A stretch of 64,000 nt of DNA. It comes from Flaccisagitta enflata (lineage: Eukaryota; Chaetognatha; Sagittoidea; Aphragmophora). Below are positions 60,115 through 64,000 of this stretch, one piece after another. A program made the translations under genes and the position numbers. The stretch spans positions 63,240,001-63,304,000 of the forward strand of contig OZ231126.1 in assembly GCA_965153355.1 (NCBI GenBank). The letters are read 5' to 3'. The notes under the pieces are model-generated. The model did no database searches. It had not been told where the DNA came from and saw nothing but the letters and a program-made list of their open reading frames with translations. Every line of letters starts with the position of its first letter. The first letter of the stretch is position 1.

Positions 60115-62916
60115 TTAATCATTGGCGTATTGTTGAAGGGAAATAAGTGTCTGATTTTTCGTAAACGGCAATCGAAAATGAAACATTTCACGTCGTGTAT
60201 AAAAAATTTCAGTAATGGAAGGGTAACCAAATGTGGAACGTAAATATCTGACGCTTTCCCAGCGATTAAAATCAAAAATTCGCCTTACACTGTCATTCAA
60301 AGCAACATTTAAGGATTCAATCTCTTTAGACGAATAAGACACAGCTTCGCACGCATAAGTCAAATTAGGTACACAAACAGAGTACAGCAATTTCATTAGA
60401 ATTGGTTCCGAGGGCTTATTATGAACATTCAAAACAGTATTTGCTGATGAACGAAATTTTATCAATGAACGTATGGATGAAAAACCGATCTTACTACCGG
60501 CAACAACATCAACACCTAAGTATTTGTACTTTTCAACACATTCAAGATTTTCTTCGTACATGTTCAATGGCTTAATGTCACGCAATTTACCAAAAATCAT
60601 AGTCTTTGACTTGGATGGATTGTACGAAAGACACCACCTTCTACCATATGCTTCACAAGTATCTAATAATAATTGAAGGGAGGATCTACATGGAGCCAAA
60701 AGACAGATGTCATCAGCGTATATAAGGGCAGCAATAAATAGATCAATTATATGACACCCAGTCTTCAATCTACGCAATGTAACAATAAGGTCATCTAAAT
60801 AGACAGCAAAAAGATGCGGGCTCAGTACCCCACCTTGTCTTACTCCGGAATTCACTAGAAAAGAAGAGCTAAGTGCACTATTCCATTTGACCATACTAAA
60901 CAGGTTTGAATACCAATATATAAGAATATTCAAAATACACAAAGGAATACCTCTTTCAATCAATTTGATAAACATACCACTATGGTCAATTTTATCAAAA
61001 CCTTTAGAACAATCAAGAAAGGCGGCTATTACAGTTGAACCTCTGTCAGTAAAATAATCAACACAAGTTTTTAATGAAAAGATTGCATGAGAACAAGAGT
61101 GACGTTTTTTGTACCCAAATTGCAATGAGTCTGAATATAGCAAATGTCCAACTTTTGATAACAATGCATGCTCAAAAAGAAATGAAAAAACAACACCTAT
61201 CGTCAGGCCACGATAATTACCGGGATCAGAGTAATCACCTTCTGTGTCTTTTATTAAAGGAGTTATCACACCACGTAAGAATTCATGAGGAACATAGGAA
61301 TGTTGGATTAGTGAATTAAAAAGTAAATGTAAATGTATAGCCAAGCGTGGTGAACCAAGTAATACATGTTCAGGTTTCACAAAGGAAGAGGTTGCTTTAC
61401 CATTTTTTAGTTTCTGTAAAACATTTTTCATGTCGTACCATGAAAGAAGATATGGTCGTATAGATTCGTAACAATGTTCACTGTTATATGATTCGTAGAG
61501 AGAACAAAATTCATTTTTTAATTTAGAAGATTGAGAAACATCGTTTGATTCGTAGACAGTACGAAAAGATTGAGCAAAACAATCAGCAATATCCTGATCA
61601 TCTGAAAAACCATTAATACGACCTTTATAGTTAGAAGAAGAATAATTAAAGTGTTTAAATGATTTCCAGAACTTGTGATGGTCGTTATTAATCAGATTTT
61701 CGTGCAGTTGATCAGTTCTTGACTGATCACGCTCCCGTTGACACTTACGCAAATATAATTTATACTTGTAATGTGCATCTTTTTTTGCTTCAAAGGCAAT
61801 TCCAGACTTGGGGCAGTTCATAAGCTTCCAATAATCGTGCGCAACAATCGAGTTATGCTTTAATTGAGTTAAGTGAGAATCCCAGTAGGGTTTTTTAACA
61901 GTAGGCTTACATCTCGGAAGTTGTAAATCAGCTATTTTCACACAATTAATAATTTGACAGTAATATTGTTCAATTTGTGCAATATGCATTGGATCATTAC
62001 ATGTATGATTACCATGTAAAATATCAGGTAGAGAAATATCATTCAAACATTCATCCATAATTCTTTCATAATTCTTTTGAACATCACCAGTGACATTTTT
62101 CCAATCAATCAAATCGGGTAATTGTGCCTTGCTAATTCTAATACTTTCTACAGTGATAGATAAAGACAATTCAATCGGTAAGTGATCAGATTGATTACCA
62201 ACACAATCTAGAATGTTTACAGATTGGACAAAGGGCATCAGTTCTTTACTAATAAAAAAGTAGTCCAACAGAGTAAAGGATCGTTGCTTCAAGTTAAATC
62301 TAGTGTAAGTTAATTCTTTGTTAAAAGATGGCATCATTTCAAAAGCACAGAAAAGATTACGATTTGTAAGAAAGTTATTCAGGATATGTGAAAAATTACC
62401 ATTCTTGTACAAATTGCAATTCATGTCTCCCATGATAATGATTTTTGAGGAAGGGTTATCACTTATGATTGAGTCAACAAAACTTATAGTTTCCAAGTAG
62501 GCATTAGTCTGCACATCTACATTATTAACATCATTAAATGGCATGTAACAGTTGATTATTATGATATTACCTATAGAAGAATTAATTTCTAAAACCGTAA
62601 CACGATCATGTCGGTACTCGCATCTAGGTTTGATTCCCGTCGAGAGTTTTTTGTTCCAAACATATCCGGTGCCGCCAAAAGGACGACCAGATAAGATTTT
62701 TGTCTGCATTTGAGTCTTCATGGCACTCGTGCCCCAACCATCAAGATCAGGATGCAATGACATCAGCTTATTCACTCCGGGGTGACGTTTAAACGGAGGT
62801 CTTAGCCAGTGCTCCTGAATTCCGTAAATGCATGACGAAGAGGAGCAGAAGTCACGAACGAAGTCAGCGTTTCTGTCAAACCCGTTGACATTGTGACTGA
62901 CAATCTTGAATGACAT
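60115..62916 (-). CDS. LINE ORF2: apurinic endonuclease and reverse transcriptase, intact (933 aa)
   Basis: The start is the ATG at 62916, which overlaps the ORF1 stop as TAATG and opens MSFKIVSHNVNGF. The APE endonuclease fills roughly residues 1-260, with SHNVNGF, QEHWL, IIMGDMNCN, LLDYFFIS and SDHLPI all present. The reverse transcriptase follows at about 480-770 with FLDCSKGFDKIDH, SGVRQGGVLSPHLFAVYLDD and IYADDICLLAP. The C-terminal region lacks an obvious RNase H and ends QYAND. There is no internal stop or frameshift in 933 codons, so the enzyme could be functional, supplied by this copy or marking recent arrival. An in-frame upstream ATG at 63003 also exists but lies inside ORF1. Confidence 0.92.
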   Translation of the reverse strand: MSFKIVSHNVNGFDRNADFVRDFCSSSSCIYGIQEHWLRPPFKRHPGVNKLMSLHPDLDGWGTSAMKTQMQTKILSGRPFGGTGYVWNKKLSTGIKPRCEYRHDRVTVLEINSSIGNIIIINCYMPFNDVNNVDVQTNAYLETISFVDSIISDNPSSKIIIMGDMNCNLYKNGNFSHILNNFLTNRNLFCAFEMMPSFNKELTYTRFNLKQRSFTLLDYFFISKELMPFVQSVNILDCVGNQSDHLPIELSLSITVESIRISKAQLPDLIDWKNVTGDVQKNYERIMDECLNDISLPDILHGNHTCNDPMHIAQIEQYYCQIINCVKIADLQLPRCKPTVKKPYWDSHLTQLKHNSIVAHDYWKLMNCPKSGIAFEAKKDAHYKYKLYLRKCQRERDQSRTDQLHENLINNDHHKFWKSFKHFNYSSSNYKGRINGFSDDQDIADCFAQSFRTVYESNDVSQSSKLKNEFCSLYESYNSEHCYESIRPYLLSWYDMKNVLQKLKNGKATSSFVKPEHVLLGSPRLAIHLHLLFNSLIQHSYVPHEFLRGVITPLIKDTEGDYSDPGNYRGLTIGVVFSFLFEHALLSKVGHLLYSDSLQFGYKKRHSCSHAIFSLKTCVDYFTDRGSTVIAAFLDCSKGFDKIDHSGMFIKLIERGIPLCILNILIYWYSNLFSMVKWNSALSSSFLVNSGVRQGGVLSPHLFAVYLDDLIVTLRRLKTGCHIIDLFIAALIYADDICLLAPCRSSLQLLLDTCEAYGRRWCLSYNPSKSKTMIFGKLRDIKPLNMYEENLECVEKYKYLGVDVVAGSKIGFSSIRSLIKFRSSANTVLNVHNKPSEPILMKLLYSVCVPNLTYACEAVSYSSKEIESLNVALNDSVRRIFDFNRWESVRYLRSTFGYPSITEIFYTRREMFHFRLPFTKNQTLISLQQYAND

Positions 62917-63312
62917 TATGACTGAAGAAGAGATTCGTTGCGACCGGCATCCGTCGGCGAGCGAGGATTGTAGAATCGGCGGAAGAGGACTCCTTCCGGC
63001 CAAACTCCAGGTTTAAGTAGATCGTCAAAGTGGATTTTTTTAACTATGAGTTTAAACGATTTGAAAAGATTGTGACGCATGTTATTTTCCTCCAAGCGAA
63101 TCACATCGACGCCACATGAGATGATGTGCGCCTTTATGTCGTCAGCAGTGGTGCCAAGGCTGACTCGGCCAATATAGCACTCTGTCGTCAAATCAGCACC
63201 ACCCCAAGACATTACTCCGCTGCTTGGCATTTTTCCAATCACAACATTCTTGTTCCGATCGAAACCCGATTTTACACGGTCTTCAGCAGCTCTGCCATTT
63301 TGCTTCCGCTGA
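62916..63312 (-). CDS. LINE ORF1 C-terminal fragment
   Basis: The open frame enters from the truncated 5' end. It reads KQNGRAAEDRVKSGFDRN, then YIGRVSLGTTADDIKAHI and VWPEGVLFRRFYNPR before its stop at 62918-62916. This resembles the C-terminal RNA-binding part of LINE ORF1 proteins. The N-terminus is missing because of 5' truncation. The terminal TAA shares its last A with the ORF2 ATG. Confidence 0.75.
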
Positions 63313-63505
63313 AAGCGAGGAAGATGCGTCTACAATTACTCTAGCTTCAGTCCGAGTAAGAGTGTACATGTGATGATGTGAATGATTGATCCTGCTCATC
63401 ATTTACACATTCTTCCGGGCTGTATTATGAGAATTATGTGGTTGTGCATTATGAAAGCCATGTTCAATTGAGCTTTTTTTCATTTACAATTGCTTATTGA
63501 CCGTC

Positions 63506-63509
<4 letters not shown>

Positions 63510-63537
<28 letters not shown>

Positions 63538-63647
63538 TGTATGTATGTATGTATGTATGTATGTATGTATGTATGTATGTATGTATGTATGTATGTATGT
63601 TTGTATGTATGTATGTATGTATGTATGTATGTATGTATGTATGTATG

Positions 63648-63676
<29 letters not shown>
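63510..63676. repeat. (ATGT)n expanded only in the right arm
   Basis: About 42 units with one TTGT interruption. The left arm at 13886-13892 has just ACATAC between the same borders (GCTTAC and GGTCAATAAGC). Confidence 0.95.
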
Positions 63677-63678
<2 letters not shown>

Positions 63679-64000
63679 GCAGTAGAATCACGATTCGACG
63701 TAGCGAAAATTCGCCGATCAATGAACAAATGTCAAGAAGCTACAACTGGCTGTTACGGTACCGAGAGTCACAGAAATTCGCATATAACAAAAAGTTAGAT
63801 CTTAATTTCCGTTTAATTCTATCCTTGATAACAAAAAAAAATCCTTTCAGAAAACAAAACAAATTTGGCCCTTTTGAATACGGGACTGCCTTTCTTTAGC
63901 AAGCTAAACGGATTGGTTTGGATGGATGGGCAAAACATGACATGAGGCTTGAGTTGACCGAAGTCTGACAGAGAGGAGTGACCGATGAGTACGCTGAGTG

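Larger units (their letters stand above)
59989..63315 (-). mobile_element. APE-type non-LTR retrotransposon (LINE), 5'-truncated, present only in the right arm
   Basis: The element interrupts sequence that is continuous in the left arm: CTTCCTCG then GTCGGTCGGCGAG near 14072-14098. About 8 bp of the left-arm site (CACTTAAA in right-arm sense) are missing or replaced. It carries the 3' part of ORF1 and a full ORF2. The 3' flank shows no poly(A) tail. The 5' end cuts into ORF1, so it is a truncated copy. Confidence 0.9.

Overview
The window is eukaryotic, almost certainly animal, nuclear DNA. It has long GT-AG introns, a TTAGGG-type interstitial repeat, dense microsatellites of many motifs, an APE-type LINE, and many TA-flanked, hAT-like and rolling-circle-like non-autonomous elements. 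A marine invertebrate is my guess; the sequence alone does not settle the phylum. Most short open frames are microsatellite or minisatellite translations and are left out.

The main gene is on the minus strand, 46839 down to 26774. By matching splice sites and phases I assembled 11 exons that join in frame from ATG to TGA. They encode a protein of about 596 residues: a DRE-TIM (HMGL-like) metallolyase domain followed by a C-terminal EF-hand region. Its introns are full of transposons. These include a 3.59-kb element with 8-bp target duplications only 21 bp from an exon, a hAT-like MITE with a second palindromic element nested in it, and chains of minisatellite-bearing elements. On the plus strand, 22062-23445, two phase-compatible exons resemble a REXO-type DEDDh RNA exonuclease, but the first catalytic aspartate is missing and the domain is incomplete. 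A further possible exon lies at 11504-11620.

The large-scale structure is a giant inverted repeat. About 12362-20805 (left arm) reappears reverse-complemented at 53018-64000 (right arm, which runs off the window), around a 32-kb spacer that carries the main gene. The arms are similar outside simple repeats but differ in insertions. The right arm alone carries a 3.3-kb LINE with an intact ORF2, a hAT-like MITE and a TA-flanked MITE containing a nested minisatellite element. The left arm alone carries a minisatellite element, a 321-bp tandem array at the same TA used by the right-arm MITE, and about 1.2 kb near 12567-13770. Each arm therefore acts as an empty-site control for the other and defines element ends. 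The pair could be a real segmental inverted duplication or two haplotypes joined in assembly.

Layout: 1-12361, microsatellites, family A elements, palindromic MITEs, a telomere-like block, a CpG-rich patch and one candidate exon. 12362-20805, left arm. 20806-26770, CA/CAA arrays, exonuclease-like exons and minisatellites. 26774-46839, the DRE-TIM/EF-hand gene with its transposon-filled introns. 46840-53017, palindromic elements and CA/CAA arrays. 53018-64000, right arm with the LINE.

Two repeat families recur throughout. Family A is about 150-200 bp with (GGAC)n and a terminal hairpin whose two sides change together between copies. Family B is about 0.2-0.8 kb with hairpin ends and an internal ~20-bp minisatellite. 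Both resemble non-autonomous Helentron-like elements, which is an inference.
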